A program made the position numbers and the translations under genes. A stretch of 64,000 bases of DNA from Gymnorhina tibicen. Its lineage: Eukaryota > Chordata > Aves > Passeriformes > Artamidae. Where the stretch lies: the NCBI GenBank assembly GCA_013399875.1, contig VXAZ01007590.1, forward strand, positions 261,216-325,215. The letters are read 5' to 3'. Positions 63,530-64,000 of this stretch are shown in pieces; the stretch's first letter is position 1, and each line of letters opens with the position of its first letter. The notes below the pieces were generated by a model. That model was not told the DNA's origin, made no database searches, and saw nothing but the letters and a program-made list of their open reading frames with translations.

Positions 63530-64000
63530 TCCAGGTGAGCTTCTTACCAAGCTGAGTGGTGGTGTTGACACACCTGAGGGACAGGATGCCATCCAGTGGG
63601 ACCTGGGCAAGCTCAAGAAATGGGCCAGTGGAAATCTCATGAAGTTTAATATGACCAAGTTCACAGTGTTGCACCTGGCTCAGGGCAACCCCCATTACCA
63701 GCACAGGCTGAGGGATGGACAGATCGAGAGCAGCCCTGCCTGAAGGACTTGGGGGTGCTGGTCAGTGAGGGGCTGGACATGAGCTGGTAATGTGCACTTG
63801 GAGCCCAGAGAGCCAAAGGTGTCCTGGGCTGCATCCAAAGCAGCGTGGGCAGCAGGGTGAGGGAGGGGATTCTGCCCCTCTGCTCTGCTCAGGTGAGACC
63901 CCACCTGCAGTGCTACATCCAGCTCTGGGGTTCCCAGCACAGGAAAGACATGGACCTGTTGGAGCAAGTCCAGAGATAGCCACCAAGATGATCTCTTGGT
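63530..64000 (+). mobile_element. CR1 LINE, decayed ORF2 C-terminal region, runs off the window
   Basis: Sense-orientation CR1. The plus strand encodes recognisable remnants of the segment after the reverse-transcriptase catalytic core: WDLGKLKKWASGNLMKF, KDLGVLV, VLGCIQSSVGS, ILPLCSAQVRPHLQCY and a RKDMDLLEQVQR-like end. At least one in-frame stop and small frame breaks interrupt it, so it is inactive. The 5' limit is near 63530; upstream ORF2 and the EN domain are absent. The 3' part continues past the right edge. It looks less decayed than the copy at 38570-38925. Confidence 0.92.

Noticed and set aside
1..64000. CRISPR arrays, tRNA or rRNA genes, bacterial operons
   Set aside because: No spaced direct-repeat array, cloverleaf with A/B boxes or rRNA core wording was seen by eye. 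A tRNAscan-SE and Infernal run would be needed to exclude small RNAs fully.

Overview
This window looks like vertebrate, very probably bird, nuclear DNA, and I lean to a songbird-type or other neoavian genome. It is AT-rich by eye, has no bacterial-style gene packing, and carries CR1 LINE 3' ends in both orientations. At least two CR1 copies end in the pentamer-tailed style common in songbirds. The solo LTRs have ends and internal wording that I recognise from avian endogenous retroviruses. The species cannot be fixed from sequence alone.

I can support no complete protein-coding gene, tRNA, rRNA or CRISPR array. Open reading frames are short, start and stop at random, and often lie in repeats or homopolymer-rich DNA. 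The window is best read as intergenic or deep intronic DNA with scattered transposon relics. Three segments look weakly like exons or coding sequence and are listed with low confidence: about 30035-30135 (+), 61056-61264 (+) and 40678-40932 (-).

Layout: 1-568 is a CR1 3' end running in from the left edge, with an ATTCT-type pentamer tail. 7351-7460 is a small CR1 3' fragment on the minus strand. 9361-9680 is a short solo LTR with a 6-bp target duplication. 12835-13358 is a second CR1 of the same kind as the first, with a two-variant pentamer tail. 14832-15010 is a T/G-rich tract. 26815-26940 is the 3' end of an ERVL-like LTR. 31525-31875 is a minus-strand ERV/LTR fragment related to the element at 55.5 kb. 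33323-33794 is an LTR-like block with TATA and poly(A) signals. 34883-35030 is an A-rich tract holding a 27-base assembly gap. 37747-37912 is a second T/G-rich tract. 38570-38925 is an old minus-strand CR1. 45658-45737 is a CR1 3' stub. 55545-57658 is a nested ERV cluster. The right edge, 63530-64000, is a degraded CR1 reverse-transcriptase C-terminal region running off the window.

The most structured part is the nest at 55545-57658. An ERV/LTR element (A) was split by two further LTRs: B (+, 55966-56443, flanked by GGGGG) and C (-, about 56454-57241, flanked by ATCCC). The two target duplications abut exactly. Element C also holds a perfect 221-bp direct duplication around a single N, most likely an assembly artefact. 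I found no convincing new biological system. The points most worth checking are the abutting insertions, the recurring G/T tracts with quadruplex potential, and the two exon-like islands.
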